Positions 45,724-55,128 of a stretch of DNA of 64,000 bases are shown here, one piece after another. The stretch comes from Escherichia sp. MOD1-EC7003 (GTDB taxonomy: Bacteria > Pseudomonadota > Gammaproteobacteria > Enterobacterales > Enterobacteriaceae). The stretch's first letter is position 1. Every line of letters begins with the position of its first letter. The stretch is taken from the NCBI RefSeq assembly GCF_002965065.1, contig NZ_PTRE01000026.1, positions 1 through 64,000 of the forward strand, in the 5' to 3' direction. The position numbers and the translations under genes were made by a program. The notes under the pieces are model-generated. The model did no database searches and was not told where the DNA came from. It saw only the letters and a program-made list of their open reading frames with translations.

Positions 45724-45924
45724 TTAATTATATATATTACTTTTCTCTTTCACTTCGCCAACCAGTCGCGCCAGAGGGTAGTGCATGTTCGGGTCGCGCA
45801 GGTTGCCGTTAAAGCCCACGCGAAACGCGTGATGGTCAAACTCGGCCTGTTTTAACTCACAGATTAGTGCGTAAACCGCGTCGACTGGCTGACGCAGGTC
45901 GCTGTTATTGTTGTTTAACGACAT
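45724..45924 (-). pseudogene. phnO: Internal fragment of phnO at a deletion scar
   Basis: Of the 66 codons, residues 15-58 (bases 45751-45882) match the start of the aminoalkylphosphonate N-acetyltransferase Phn[21 protein letters not shown], then [13 protein letters not shown] and GEV. This identification is from memory of the K-12 protein. The first 14 residues come from sequence overlapping the 3' end of yjdN, and the last 8 are unrelated. The GNAT catalytic core is missing, so it cannot function as PhnO. It marks the loss of phnC-P on one side and of phnP, rpiB and als on the other. Confidence 0.8.
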
Positions 45925-46339
45925 TAATCATCCACGGCACGCCAAATTTATCGGTGACTTTGCCAAAGCCATGCGCCCAGAAAGTTTCCTGCCAGGCCAT
46001 TTCGATTTTTCCGTTAGCAGCAAGGTTATCAAACCAACGTTTTCCTTCTTCGACCTGTTGTGAATTGAGTACCAGCGTAAAGCCGGAGTAGCTGGCTCTT
46101 CCTGACGGTATGGTATCGCTCATCATGATATCGCTTCCGGCAATGCGCACGTTGGCATGGGCGATAGCGGTATCGGGAAAATGCATCCCGGAAGGGCCGT
46201 TCTCGGCGCTTTCCTGCGATGATTTTGGCATTTCTCCAAAGCTGATTTTATAGAGCAGTTCCGCGCCCAACGTACGCTGATAATAGGCAATCGCATCGGA
46301 ACAGTTACCGGCAAAAGAGAGGTAGGGACTTAATGGCAT
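45905..46339 (-). CDS. yjdN: VOC-family protein YjdN (PhnB)
   Basis: The 144-residue glyoxalase/bleomycin-resistance (VOC) fold protein was once called PhnB, although it is not required for phosphonate use. Typical segments are [17 protein letters not shown] and WGHG-like [16 protein letters not shown] near the C-terminus. It ends at NVVKQQ, about three residues shorter than I recall for K-12. That fits the deletion junction immediately downstream altering its tail. Confidence 0.9.
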   Translation of the reverse strand: MPLSPYLSFAGNCSDAIAYYQRTLGAELLYKISFGEMPKSSQESAENGPSGMHFPDTAIAHANVRIAGSDIMMSDTIPSGRASYSGFTLVLNSQQVEEGKRWFDNLAANGKIEMAWQETFWAHGFGKVTDKFGVPWMINVVKQQ

Positions 46340-46408
46340 GATGTTGACCTCAGTAAAGAGAAGTCAGTTAAGTGTAGTTTGAAATTTGAACAGTTGAGAG
46401 TGGGATGG

Positions 46409-46491
46409 GTAGGCCTGATAAGACGCGTAAGCGTCGCATCAGGCTGTCGGCACCGTTGCCGGATGCGGCGCGAGCGCCTTATCCGGCCTAC
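46409..46491. repeat. REP pair between yjdN and yjdM
   Basis: Two REP palindromes lie in divergent order (GTAGGCCTGATAAGACGCG... and ...GAGCGCCTTATCCGGCCTAC), 3' of yjdM and 5' of yjdN. This is a standard BIME. Confidence 0.9.
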
Positions 46492-46525
46492 CGATTACGT
46501 GCCAATATTACATTGAGCAATACAA

Positions 46526-46861
46526 TCAGTTCTTTTTCACAAACTCCGATTTCAGCTTCATCGGGCCGAAACCGTCGATTTTGCAATCGATGTTGTGGTC
46601 GCCTTCAACCAGGCGGATGTTTTTCACTTTGGTGCCAATTTTCAGCATCGAAGAGCTACCTTTCACTTTCAGATCTTTAATGATGGTAACGCTGTCACCG
46701 TCAGCCAGAAGATTGCCGTTAGCATCTTTAACGATCAGTTCGTCGCTTTCCTGTGCAGGTTCTGCGTCGTTCCATTCGTGGGCGCATTCCGGGCAGATGT
46801 ACATGCCGTTATCTTCGTAGGTGTATTCGGAGTTGCATTTTGGGCAGTGTGGTAATGACAT
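46526..46861 (-). CDS. yjdM: Zinc-ribbon protein YjdM (PhnA)
   Basis: The 111-residue protein has an N-terminal zinc ribbon (CPKC...CPEC, residues 6-9 and 24-27) and a C-terminal SH3-like PhnA domain (about 45-111). The old name PhnA is historical, with no phosphonate role shown in E. coli. The ATG at 46859-46861 after GAGGAAATCCAC was chosen; longer in-frame options lack family similarity. It survives although the adjacent phn operon is gone. Confidence 0.93.
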   Translation of the reverse strand: MSLPHCPKCNSEYTYEDNGMYICPECAHEWNDAEPAQESDELIVKDANGNLLADGDSVTIIKDLKVKGSSSMLKIGTKVKNIRLVEGDHNIDCKIDGFGPMKLKSEFVKKN

Positions 46862-47246
46862 GTGGATTTCCTCAAAAGTCAGCAGGGCAAAAGCGCCAAA
46901 AAACGGCAGATTGCCGAAAAAGGCCGCAATTATACACAAAATCCCTGAGTTTGTCGGGGGTACTGTTGATTTTAGACGACGAGCGTTTTTATTTGAAAGG
47001 AAACGCAAAAAGAAAATAATCTTTTTGCCACTATTTGTTGTTTAAGGTAATGCTAATCTTCTGTTTTGTTTTTAATTTAAAAATATTCTATCTATCTGTT
47101 ATTTTAAATTGTTATGAAAATGTTGTTTATTGCAATAAATAATAGCGCTATGAATGCAAAGTAATTTTCCGGTGTAATTATAAAAACGAAAGCATAACTC
47201 AAAAACAATCTGGATAAATAAAATTTGCTTTAAGGAAGAGCTTTCT

Positions 47247-47324
47247 ATGTACACACAGACCCTGTATGAGTTAAGTCAGGAGGCTGAACGCCTGTTACAG
47301 CTTTCTCGTCAACAGTTGCAGTGA
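47247..47324 (+). pseudogene. crfC: 5' stub of crfC (dynamin-like clamp-binding protein)
   Basis: An ATG behind AAGGAAGAG opens 25 codons (MYTQTLYELSQEAERL then LQLSRQQLQ) identical to my memory of the CrfC/YjdA N-terminus, ending at TGA. The GTPase domain is missing. The following frame (47324-47434) encodes 36 residues ending MVEEIIYINFV-stop. This is plausibly the end of yjcZ, which would make the junction a crfC-to-yjcZ deletion. Confidence 0.8.
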
Positions 47325-47473
47325 CTGGACGGCCCCGCTGGCAAACTGTCGCACTGGAGATGCCACGACTCTGTTCAGCGCAGCGTCTGGTGGGGGCAAT
47401 GGTCGAGGAAATTATCTATATAAATTTTGTGTAAATAATTGGTTACATGTGCGAGTCCTGAACGAAATTCATA

Positions 47474-47489
47474 TGTGAAGTTGATCACA
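47474..47489. promoter_or_regulatory. CRP site of the proP P1 promoter
   Basis: TGTGA-AGTTGA-TCACA is a perfect symmetrical CRP half-site pair about 210 bases before proP. In K-12, CRP binding at this place represses the osmotically controlled P1 promoter. Confidence 0.88.
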
Positions 47490-47697
47490 AATTTAAACAC
47501 TGGTAGGGTGAAAAGGTCATTAACTGCCCAATTCAGGCGTCAACGGGTTTGATTGTACATTCCTTAACCGGAGCGTGTAAGCAAACCCGCTACGCTTGTT
47601 ACAGAGATTGCATCCTGCAATTCCCGCTCCCCTTTTACGGCCATCGCGCTGATTTTTCTGGCGTTTGCGGAAATGGGCCAACTCTGCGAGGAAAGCT

Positions 47698-49200
47698 ATG
47701 CTGAAAAGGAAAAAAGTAAAACCGATTACCCTTCGTGATGTCACCATTATTGATGACGGTAAATTGCGTAAAGCTATTACCGCAGCATCACTGGGTAATG
47801 CAATGGAATGGTTCGATTTTGGTGTTTATGGTTTTGTTGCTTACGCATTAGGTAAAGTTTTTTTTCCGGGGGCTGACCCCAGCGTGCAGATGGTTGCTGC
47901 ACTTGCCACTTTCTCCGTTCCCTTTCTGATTCGACCGCTTGGTGGACTCTTCTTTGGTATGTTGGGCGATAAATATGGTCGCCAGAAGATCCTTGCTATC
48001 ACGATTGTGATTATGTCGATCAGTACGTTCTGTATTGGCTTAATACCGTCCTACGACACGATTGGTATTTGGGCGCCGATTTTGCTGTTGATCTGTAAGA
48101 TGGCACAAGGTTTCTCGGTTGGCGGTGAATATACCGGAGCGTCGATATTTGTTGCGGAATACTCTCCTGACCGTAAACGTGGCTTTATGGGCAGCTGGCT
48201 GGACTTCGGTTCTATTGCCGGGTTTGTACTGGGCGCGGGCGTGGTGGTGTTAATTTCGACCATTGTCGGCGAAGATAACTTCCTCGACTGGGGCTGGCGT
48301 ATTCCGTTCTTTATCGCTCTGCCGTTAGGGATTATCGGGCTTTACCTGCGTCATGCGCTGGAAGAGACTCCGGCGTTCCAGCAGCATGTCGATAAACTGG
48401 AACAGGGCGACCGCGAAGGTTTGCAGGATGGCCCGAAAGTCTCGTTTAAAGAGATTGCCACGAAATACTGGCGCAGCCTGTTGACATGTATTGGTCTGGT
48501 AATTGCCACCAACGTGACTTACTACATGTTGCTGACCTATATGCCGAGTTATTTGTCACATAACCTGCATTACTCCGAAGACCACGGGGTGCTGATTATT
48601 ATTGCGATTATGATCGGTATGCTGTTTGTTCAACCAGTGATGGGCTTGCTAAGTGACCGTTTTGGCCGTCGTCCGTTTGTGCTACTCGGTAGTGTTGCAC
48701 TGTTTGTGTTGGCGATCCCGGCGTTTATTTTGATTAATAGTAACGTCATCGGCCTGATTTTTGCCGGGTTACTGATGCTGGCGGTGATCCTTAACTGCTT
48801 TACGGGCGTTATGGCTTCTACCTTGCCAGCGATGTTCCCGACGCATATCCGTTATAGTGCGCTGGCGGCGGCATTTAATATTTCGGTGCTGGTTGCCGGT
48901 CTGACGCCAACGCTGGCGGCCTGGCTGGTGGAAAGCTCGCAGAATTTAATGATGCCTGCCTATTACCTGATGATAGTGGCGGTGGTTGGTTTAATCACCG
49001 GCGTGACCATGAAAGAAACGGCGAATCGTCCGTTGAAAGGTGCGACGCCGGCGGCGTCGGATTTACAGGAAGCGAAGGAAATTCTCGGCGAGCATTACGA
49101 TAATATCGAGCAGAAAATCGATGATATTGACCACGAGATCGCCGATTTGCAGGAAAAACGTACCCGCCTTGTGCAGCAGCATCCGCGAATTGATGAGTAA
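47698..49200 (+). CDS. proP: Proline/betaine:H+ symporter ProP
   Basis: The 500-residue osmosensing MFS transporter takes up proline, glycine betaine and ectoine under high osmolality. There are twelve helices, the MFS motif DKYGRQK (loop 2-3) and LSDRFGRRP (loop 8-9). The C-terminal antiparallel coiled coil (about 455-495, EILGEHYDNIEQKIDDIDHE) tunes the osmotic threshold. The ATG at 47698 follows GAGGAAAGCT. Confidence 0.97.
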   Translation: MLKRKKVKPITLRDVTIIDDGKLRKAITAASLGNAMEWFDFGVYGFVAYALGKVFFPGADPSVQMVAALATFSVPFLIRPLGGLFFGMLGDKYGRQKILAITIVIMSISTFCIGLIPSYDTIGIWAPILLLICKMAQGFSVGGEYTGASIFVAEYSPDRKRGFMGSWLDFGSIAGFVLGAGVVVLISTIVGEDNFLDWGWRIPFFIALPLGIIGLYLRHALEETPAFQQHVDKLEQGDREGLQDGPKVSFKEIATKYWRSLLTCIGLVIATNVTYYMLLTYMPSYLSHNLHYSEDHGVLIIIAIMIGMLFVQPVMGLLSDRFGRRPFVLLGSVALFVLAIPAFILINSNVIGLIFAGLLMLAVILNCFTGVMASTLPAMFPTHIRYSALAAAFNISVLVAGLTPTLAAWLVESSQNLMMPAYYLMIVAVVGLITGVTMKETANRPLKGATPAASDLQEAKEILGEHYDNIEQKIDDIDHEIADLQEKRTRLVQQHPRIDE

Positions 49201-49212
49201 GCTGAAACGGAT

Positions 49213-49242
49213 GGCCTGATGCGACGTTGTCTTATCAGGCCA
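49213..49242. repeat. Single short REP after proP
   Basis: A GGCCTGATGCGACG...CTTATCAGGCC palindrome immediately follows proP and precedes the pmrR promoter. Confidence 0.85.
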
Positions 49243-49253
49243 ACAATTGAACC

Positions 49254-49270
49254 CTTAAGGTTTACTTAAT
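49254..49270 (+). promoter_or_regulatory. BasR (PmrA) box upstream of pmrR
   Basis: CTTAAG-GTTTA-CTTAAT fits the PmrA direct-repeat consensus (YTTAAK-N5-YTTAAK). It lies 45 bases before pmrR and would let the BasSR system activate this small gene, which runs antisense towards basS. Confidence 0.85.
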
Positions 49271-49314
49271 CTCTGCCACGCATACTCTCCTCCAGGTTAA
49301 CGGAGGAGAGTGCA

Positions 49315-49404
49315 ATGAAAAAACGTGTTTATGAAAGTTTAACTACCGTGTTCAGCGTGCTGGTGGTCAGCAGCTTTTTTTATATCTGGTTTGTCACGTA
49401 CTGA
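49315..49404 (+). CDS. pmrR: Small inner-membrane peptide PmrR
   Basis: The 29-residue peptide (MKKRVYESL, then a single hydrophobic helix, ending IWFVTY) follows SD GGAGGAG. It matches PmrR, known to bind and inhibit LpxT and so favour phosphoethanolamine modification of lipid A by EptA. Its end overlaps the 3' end of basS on the opposite strand by about 25 bases. Confidence 0.9.
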   Translation: MKKRVYESLTTVFSVLVVSSFFYIWFVTY

Positions 49405-50471
49405 TCTTTCTTCAGCCGTACCCAGGCCCGCGTGCCTGATGTCTCTTGCCGGTTTTGCAGGAAAAACTGCCCGTGATGCAACTGTGTAATTCGGCTGACA
49501 ATACTTAACCCCAGACCAATCCCGCCATACCGGCTGTCCATTCGTACAAATGCTTTACTCAACTCCCCGCATTTGCTCTCATCAATACCCGGTCCTTCAT
49601 CTTCAACGGCCATGACCGCACCGCCATCTTCTTGCAGCTTAATCATAATGTTGCTGCCTTGCGGGCTGTAACGATGGGCGTTTTCTACCAGGTTTCGCAA
49701 TAACATCCGCAGCAGGGTTGCATCACCCTGAACGGTGATGTCAGCGGCGCTTTCTGGCAACAGTAGGGTTTGTTGGCGTTGGTCGAGCATAGTGCTGAGT
49801 TCGTCATACGAGGGAAGAATGACATCTTCCAGCAGTTTTACATGTTGATAATTACCGGAAGAAAATGACTGTCCGGCGCGTGCCAGTTGCAACAGCTGGG
49901 AGACGCTCTCCATCATCTGATCAAGCCGAGCCACTAACGGTGCTACATCAATGTGATGTGTTTTCGCCAGCAGTTCCAGATGCAAACGCACCCCCGCCAG
50001 TGGCGTTCGTAGCTCGTGCGCGACGTCAGCGGTAAACAACCTTTCGTTATCCAGCGTGCTGGTCAGGCGACTGACCAGATCGTTCAACGCCGAAACCACC
50101 GCTTCGATTTCGAGGGTGGCGCAGTGAATAGTAATAGGCGTTAAGTTGTCGGCGGTGCGCGCTTCCAGCTCTTTTTGTAGCTCTGCCAGCGGGCGGGTGA
50201 TGCGGTGTACTGCCTGATAGCAGATAAACAGCGTCAGGCTGACCATAAAGACGCCGGGGACAATCAGGCTGGCGATTGCCTCGCGGATCTCACGCATGAT
50301 GTGGTGATCGTTGTTGCGATTGTCGCGTAGCGCCTGCTCAAACAGCTGAATCTGCTCGGTACTTTCATGCCATAGCCAGAAGACGCTGATCAGCTCAAAC
50401 ACCAATAAGATCGCCGCGATGGTCAATATCAGCCGTTGGCGCAGCGATATTGGTCGGCGCAGAAAACGCAT
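49380..50471 (-). CDS. basS: Sensor histidine kinase BasS (PmrB)
   Basis: The 363-residue inner-membrane kinase senses Fe3+/Al3+ and mild acid. It has two membrane helices (about 15-34 and 64-87) flanking a short periplasmic loop, then HAMP, HisKA with the phospho-His in DVAHELRTPLAG, and an HATPase domain (N box NLVENAHRYS, G boxes EDEGPGI and GGIGLGLSI). The start MRFLRRP at 50471 matches K-12 length; an upstream ATG would add 3 residues. It follows basR in the eptA-basR-basS operon. Confidence 0.95.
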   Translation of the reverse strand: MRFLRRPISLRQRLILTIAAILLVFELISVFWLWHESTEQIQLFEQALRDNRNNDHHIMREIREAIASLIVPGVFMVSLTLFICYQAVHRITRPLAELQKELEARTADNLTPITIHCATLEIEAVVSALNDLVSRLTSTLDNERLFTADVAHELRTPLAGVRLHLELLAKTHHIDVAPLVARLDQMMESVSQLLQLARAGQSFSSGNYQHVKLLEDVILPSYDELSTMLDQRQQTLLLPESAADITVQGDATLLRMLLRNLVENAHRYSPQGSNIMIKLQEDGGAVMAVEDEGPGIDESKCGELSKAFVRMDSRYGGIGLGLSIVSRITQLHHGQFFLQNRQETSGTRAWVRLKKDQYVTNQI

Positions 50472-50480
50472 CAGATTCAA

Positions 50481-51149
50481 TTAGTTTTCCTCATTCTCGA
50501 CCAGCATATAGCCAAATCCGCGCACGGTGCGGATACGGGCTTTGCCCACTTTGTCGCGCAGATTGTGGATATGCACTTCCAGGGTGTTGGTCGAGGGTTC
50601 ATTGTCCCAGTTATAGATGTCGTTGTAGAGAATTTCCCGATGCACCGGACTGCCTGCTTTAAGCATTAACCGTGACAGCAGAGCATATTCTTTGGGTGTC
50701 AGAATCAACTCTTCACCGCCCATCCATACCTGACGGCGACCCATATTCAGCGTCAGATTACCAACAATCATCTCACTTTCGCCCTGATTATTATGGCGTC
50801 GTAGCAGGGCGCGGATGCGGGCGTGTAACTCTTCCAGTGCAAAAGGCTTCACCAGATAGTCATCGGCACCGACATCCAGTCCGGCGATTTTGTCGGTCAG
50901 CGTATCGCGAGCGGTGAGGATCAGTACCGGCAGGGTATATTTTTTCTGCCGGATACGGGCGAGAAAATGCAGTCCATCTTCGTCGGGTAACCCTAAATCC
51001 AGTACCACCAGGCTGTAATGACCGGTCTCAAGGCTTTGTTCTGCCATCCGCGCGGTCGTCACGCCATCACATGCGTAGCCTTCGGTTTGTGCCGCCAGAA
51101 TCAATCCCTGCAATAACAGCGTATCGTCTTCAACAATCAGAATTTTCAT
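50481..51149 (-). CDS. basR: Response regulator BasR (PmrA)
   Basis: The 222-residue OmpR-type regulator has a receiver domain with the phospho-Asp in [13 protein letters not shown] (residue 51) and Lys in KPF. The C-terminal winged helix contains [12 protein letters not shown]. It activates eptA, pmrR and other lipid A modification genes through CTTAAK direct repeats. It overlaps eptA by four bases. Confidence 0.97.
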   Translation of the reverse strand: MKILIVEDDTLLLQGLILAAQTEGYACDGVTTARMAEQSLETGHYSLVVLDLGLPDEDGLHFLARIRQKKYTLPVLILTARDTLTDKIAGLDVGADDYLVKPFALEELHARIRALLRRHNNQGESEMIVGNLTLNMGRRQVWMGGEELILTPKEYALLSRLMLKAGSPVHREILYNDIYNWDNEPSTNTLEVHIHNLRDKVGKARIRTVRGFGYMLVENEEN

Positions 51150-52789
51150 TTATTTATTCTCCTGCAAGGTTGCAGAATATCATCCGCAGCCTGGTAATAC
51201 TTCGTCTGAACGCCAGTTAATCCCAATAGCGTGGAGAATAAATTGTCTTGTGAATAGCGCTGCGTTTGCGCCTGTTTCTGCAGGCAGCTTTGGTCAACCT
51301 GATACCGTTTTTGATAATCCTCCGACAGCCACAGCAGCATCGGCACCTGTTTTTGGCTATCCGGGGCGATGGCATAAGGCAGACCGTGCAGATAAATGCC
51401 ATTTTCACCTAACGATTCACCGTGGTCAGAAAGATAAACCAGGCTGGTGGTAAATTTATCCTGATGTTCTTTCAGCAGATTAATCGCTTTATCAACAATA
51501 TAGTCGACGTAGACCAGCGTATTGTCGTAAGTGTTCACCAGTTGCTCTTTGGTACAGGTCTGGATCTCATTGGTGTCGCAGGTAGGGGTAAATTTCCTGA
51601 ACTGCGGTGGATAGCGATTGTAATAGGTCGGGCCGTGGCTGCCGATGGTGTGTAAGACAATCAAGCCATCACCCTGCAGGTTATTGATGTACTCTTCCAG
51701 CCCGTGGAACAGCACTTCATCATAGCATTCGCCATTGATGCACTGGCCAGGCAGGTTCAGCGCGGTGACGTTCTGGTGAGGTACGCGGTCGCAGACGCCT
51801 TTACAGCCGCCATCGTTATCATTCCACAGCACATTAATGCCTGCCCGTTGGATGATATCCAGAACACCTTCCTGGTGCTGTGCCAGCTCTTCTTTGTAAT
51901 GCTCACGTGGCATATTCGAGAACATGCACGGTACTGAAACTGCCGTTGCCGTGCCGCAAGATATGGTATTAGGGAAATAGACCACGTTATCTTTCGCCAG
52001 CCGCGGGTTAGTTTCACGCGGGTAGCCGTTGAGGGAGAAGTTCTCTGCTCGCGAGGTTTCGCCGACAATCAGGATAGTCAAATTTTTACGTTTCCCGTTC
52101 TGCATTAATGGGTTGCGGTGCGCGTCTTCACCAATTCGCACCAGCGGCAGATTTGCCAGTCGCTGATGGGAGTACCATGACCAGCTGGCAATAATGCTGT
52201 TAGAGGGGCTTAAGGTTTTTACCAGCTCTTTGTTGTTGCGAAACAGCGAGGCGTAGTCTTTATAAAACAGTGCGGCAACCAGCAAAATCAGCAGCACAGA
52301 GACCAGAATATTGGCCCCACGGAAAAGAACACTGCGCAGGCGCGAGGTGGCAGGTTTGATTTTAATCCAGCAGGCCATCAGCGCAGCAAGCGCGCCGCTG
52401 AATCCCAGCGTTAATAACATTTGCGTTGTCATCAGCGCATAACTTTCTGCCGGAGTGGTATCAATAATATTGGCAATCATCGAGCGGTCGATGACGATAC
52501 CGTAAGTCATTATGAAATATTGTGCAGCCGCACCGACCAGAATAAACAGGCAGGCCAGGGGGCGATTAAGCCATAAGAAAGAGCTTAGTGTCAGGGCAAT
52601 ATTGATTACGCTGAAGGCGACGATCGGCATCGACAAGAAAACCAGTACGTTATGCAGCGAATCCAGCGGTAACGCCTGCAACACCTGTTTAAAAAAGGCA
52701 ATATTCAGGCAGATAGAGATATAAAAAGCGGCCAACAATAGCCAGGCGAGTAAATTCAAAGAGGGTCTTTTTAGTAGGCGCTTCAACAT
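51146..52789 (-). CDS. eptA: Lipid A phosphoethanolamine transferase EptA
   Basis: The 547-residue enzyme adds phosphoethanolamine to lipid A, reducing binding of polymyxin-type cationic peptides. Five N-terminal helices (about 1-180) precede a periplasmic sulfatase-fold domain. The nucleophilic threonine is in [12 protein letters not shown], and the metal-site motif is [12 protein letters not shown]. The start MLKRLLKRP at 52789 was chosen over an in-frame start 15 codons upstream. A BasR box lies just upstream. Confidence 0.96.
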   Translation of the reverse strand: MLKRLLKRPSLNLLAWLLLAAFYISICLNIAFFKQVLQALPLDSLHNVLVFLSMPIVAFSVINIALTLSSFLWLNRPLACLFILVGAAAQYFIMTYGIVIDRSMIANIIDTTPAESYALMTTQMLLTLGFSGALAALMACWIKIKPATSRLRSVLFRGANILVSVLLILLVAALFYKDYASLFRNNKELVKTLSPSNSIIASWSWYSHQRLANLPLVRIGEDAHRNPLMQNGKRKNLTILIVGETSRAENFSLNGYPRETNPRLAKDNVVYFPNTISCGTATAVSVPCMFSNMPREHYKEELAQHQEGVLDIIQRAGINVLWNDNDGGCKGVCDRVPHQNVTALNLPGQCINGECYDEVLFHGLEEYINNLQGDGLIVLHTIGSHGPTYYNRYPPQFRKFTPTCDTNEIQTCTKEQLVNTYDNTLVYVDYIVDKAINLLKEHQDKFTTSLVYLSDHGESLGENGIYLHGLPYAIAPDSQKQVPMLLWLSEDYQKRYQVDQSCLQKQAQTQRYSQDNLFSTLLGLTGVQTKYYQAADDILQPCRRINK

Positions 52790-52835
52790 TACGGTGTTTC
52801 CATCGAACAAAGTGCGCATATGCTCGCAAAGCAAA

Positions 52836-52868
52836 ATTAAGCCAACCTTAAGTTCTTAAGGTTGGCTC
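52836..52868. promoter_or_regulatory. BasR box of eptA within the adiC terminator hairpin
   Basis: On the minus strand CTTAAG-GTTGG-CTTAAT (52836-52852) is a perfect BasR direct repeat for eptA. The same bases form the 3' arm of a near-perfect inverted repeat (AGCCAACCTTAA / TTAAGGTTGGCT, about 52840-52867). That repeat is followed on the minus strand by TTAATTTT and should terminate adiC. Confidence 0.85.
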
Positions 52869-52892
52869 TTATGTTTGCTGGATTAAGGGGAA

Positions 52893-54230
52893 TTAATCTT
52901 TACTTATTGGTGCATCTAAGGGATACGGGTTTTTATGCAGCCGGTTGTAATTCAGCGCATACATGGCGGTGATTACCATCAGGGTGACAAATGACCACAT
53001 AACTTCTTTCGCGCCGGACCCTACTACGGCCCAGATGCAGTAGAGAAAGGCAATGGTAGTAACAGCCAGATATGCCGGGCGTGCTTTACCAAAGTGACCG
53101 TGGCCGAGCAGCAGTAACGCCGCACAGGTGTAAAGATATGGCACCAGGGTAAAGATGACCGATACGGAAGAAACCAGACCGAACTCTTTGGTTGCGTTTG
53201 GCGAAATGCTACTGAGCTGGAAGATGGTCATCAAAATACCGACGATAATCAGCCCCGCCACTGGCGTACCTGCCTTATTTACACGGGCAAAAATCGGTGG
53301 GAACAGTCCGTCATCGGCAGCGGCTTTCGCTGTTTGACCCGCCAGCAACGTCCAGCCGCCCAGTGAACCTAAGCAACCCGCAGCTGCGCAGAAAGAAACA
53401 ATGGCCCCGGCGGTGTCACCCAGCGCCATCCGTGCGGCATCACCGAATGGCGAGGCAGAAACGCGCAGAGCGGCATTAGGGATCATCCCCATAATCGCGG
53501 TGGTGGAGAGCACATAGCAAACGGCGGCAATCAATACCCCACCAATGGTGGCGATAGGGACGTTGCGTTTCGGGTTTTTCACCACACCTGCGGCAACGGA
53601 GGCACTTTCCACACCGATGAATGACCACAGCGTAACGTTAAGGGTACTTTGAATCGCACCGAAGGTGCCCAGGCCGCTGACATTCCATGCCGCCATGTAG
53701 GTTTCACCACGAAACCAGAACCAGCCAAATACGGCAATCCCGACGATGGGGATCAGCGCCAGCACGGTGGCAACAGCCTGCACGCGGGTGATCATTTTCG
53801 GACCGACAATGTTCAGCAGGACGAAGATCCACAGCACCACGACACAGGTGATGGTTAATACCAATGGATCTTTCAGAATCGGGAAGAAGTAACTTAAATA
53901 TCCTACGCCAATGACCACCATGGCGATATTGCCGATCCAGCAGGCCAGCCAGTAGAGGACGTTGGTTTGATAACCGAGAAACGGGCCAAAGCAGCGGCGG
54001 GCGTAAGCGTAAGAACCACCAGGACTTGGGTCGAGGAACGACATTTTGGCGTATACCATCGAGAGCCCCAGCGCACCGATAATCGTCACCAACCATCCAT
54101 AAATGGCAATCCCGCCAGTGGAGGCCAGGTTTGCAGGTAACAGAAAAACACCTGACCCCATAATATTCCCCGACACCATCAGGGTGACGGGGATTAAGCC
54201 CACTTTGTGAGCATCAGCATCCGAAGACAT
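52893..54230 (-). CDS. adiC: Arginine/agmatine antiporter AdiC
   Basis: The 445-residue APC-family exchanger has twelve helices. It swaps external arginine for internal agmatine as part of arginine-dependent acid resistance. The N-terminal [17 protein letters not shown] segment is the substrate-binding motif of helix 1. It lies downstream of adiY and adiA in the same orientation. Confidence 0.96.
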
Positions 54231-54366
54231 AATTAAACTCCTGCGAAGGCGAGCTTCGTGACAATAAATTACGTCATATCATACGCCTGCATGCGCGAGT
54301 TGAATTATTATCGACCGGGTTATCGCTGATGTCGTTATTAATATAGCTCTTCGTTAAGGTTAAAAA

Positions 54367-55128
54367 TCAGGCGACAGTGCGTTCTCTGTGCTGACTAACA
54401 TAATGCAGGGGCGTCATACCGTAGAAGTCTTTAAAGACAGAAATAAAGTAAGACGTACTGTTATAGCCGCACGACTGTGATACCTGAGAGATATTTTTAC
54501 CGTCCATCATTAATTCATTCACGGCATAACGCATGCGGCAGGTGGTGATTATTCGGCTATAACTGGTGTTTTCGCTTTTCAGCTTTTTCTTTAACAGGCT
54601 TGGGCTAAGACATAAACAACTGGCTACCATACTAAGATTCCAGTCTTTATGGATATCGCTTTCAATAATTTGATAAACGCTGTCGCTAACACAATTACGT
54701 AACATATACATCATTAATGAAAGGAATTTTTTACTGTCGAGAAAACGGGATAGCACAGTGAATAATAATGCACGTGTTCGTTCCTTTTCTGACTCAGTTT
54801 CAGCGGGCAGCATGCTGTGTTGCGCGGCAACGCGAAAGACGTCTGGCGTCAGGCATGGCAAGGTGAGGATAGGCGTAGCGCTACGTTGCCATACTGGTAT
54901 TTGCGAGAGATCTTTATTCAGAAACCGGAGGTAATCTTTGATGATATCGTGACTAATATGAGCAACCAAAGTGTTATTAAGAGAGGAGACGTCGATAATA
55001 TTATTTTCACAATTTAATAACGCTATATGGTTAGCTTTAAGGCTAATAGGTTCTTTCCCATTCACCCTTATCCAGATATCTTTTTCAGTCAATAAAACAA
55101 TACAAGGTTGGTCGCTGCAAATCCTCAT
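54367..55128 (-). CDS. adiY: AraC-family activator AdiY
   Basis: The 253-residue protein has a C-terminal AraC-type DNA-binding domain (CLCLSPSLLKKKLK and QSCGYNSTSYFISVFK, about 160-250). It activates adiA under anaerobic acidic conditions. The DNA is AT-rich and the promoter gap on its 5' side is long, as is common for H-NS-controlled acid genes. Confidence 0.94.
   Translation of the reverse strand: MRICSDQPCIVLLTEKDIWIRVNGKEPISLKANHIALLNCENNIIDVSSLNNTLVAHISHDIIKDYLRFLNKDLSQIPVWQRSATPILTLPCLTPDVFRVAAQHSMLPAETESEKERTRALLFTVLSRFLDSKKFLSLMMYMLRNCVSDSVYQIIESDIHKDWNLSMVASCLCLSPSLLKKKLKSENTSYSRIITTCRMRYAVNELMMDGKNISQVSQSCGYNSTSYFISVFKDFYGMTPLHYVSQHRERTVA

Larger units (their letters stand above)
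46862..47697. other. yjdM-proP gap left by loss of crfC and yjcZ
   Basis: K-12 carries crfC (742 codons) and yjcZ (292 codons) here. This strain has 836 bases: AT-rich divergent promoter DNA (46862-47246), the crfC stub, about 110 bases probably derived from the end of yjcZ, and the proP promoter region with a CRP site. Confidence 0.75.

Noticed and set aside
49205-49300. REP after proP as a terminator for proP only
   Set aside because: It is a standard REP without a T-run. I list it as a repeat and make no termination claim.
52790-52834. 15-residue extension of eptA
   Set aside because: It would run into the promoter/BasR region, and the family start is MLKRLLKRP.
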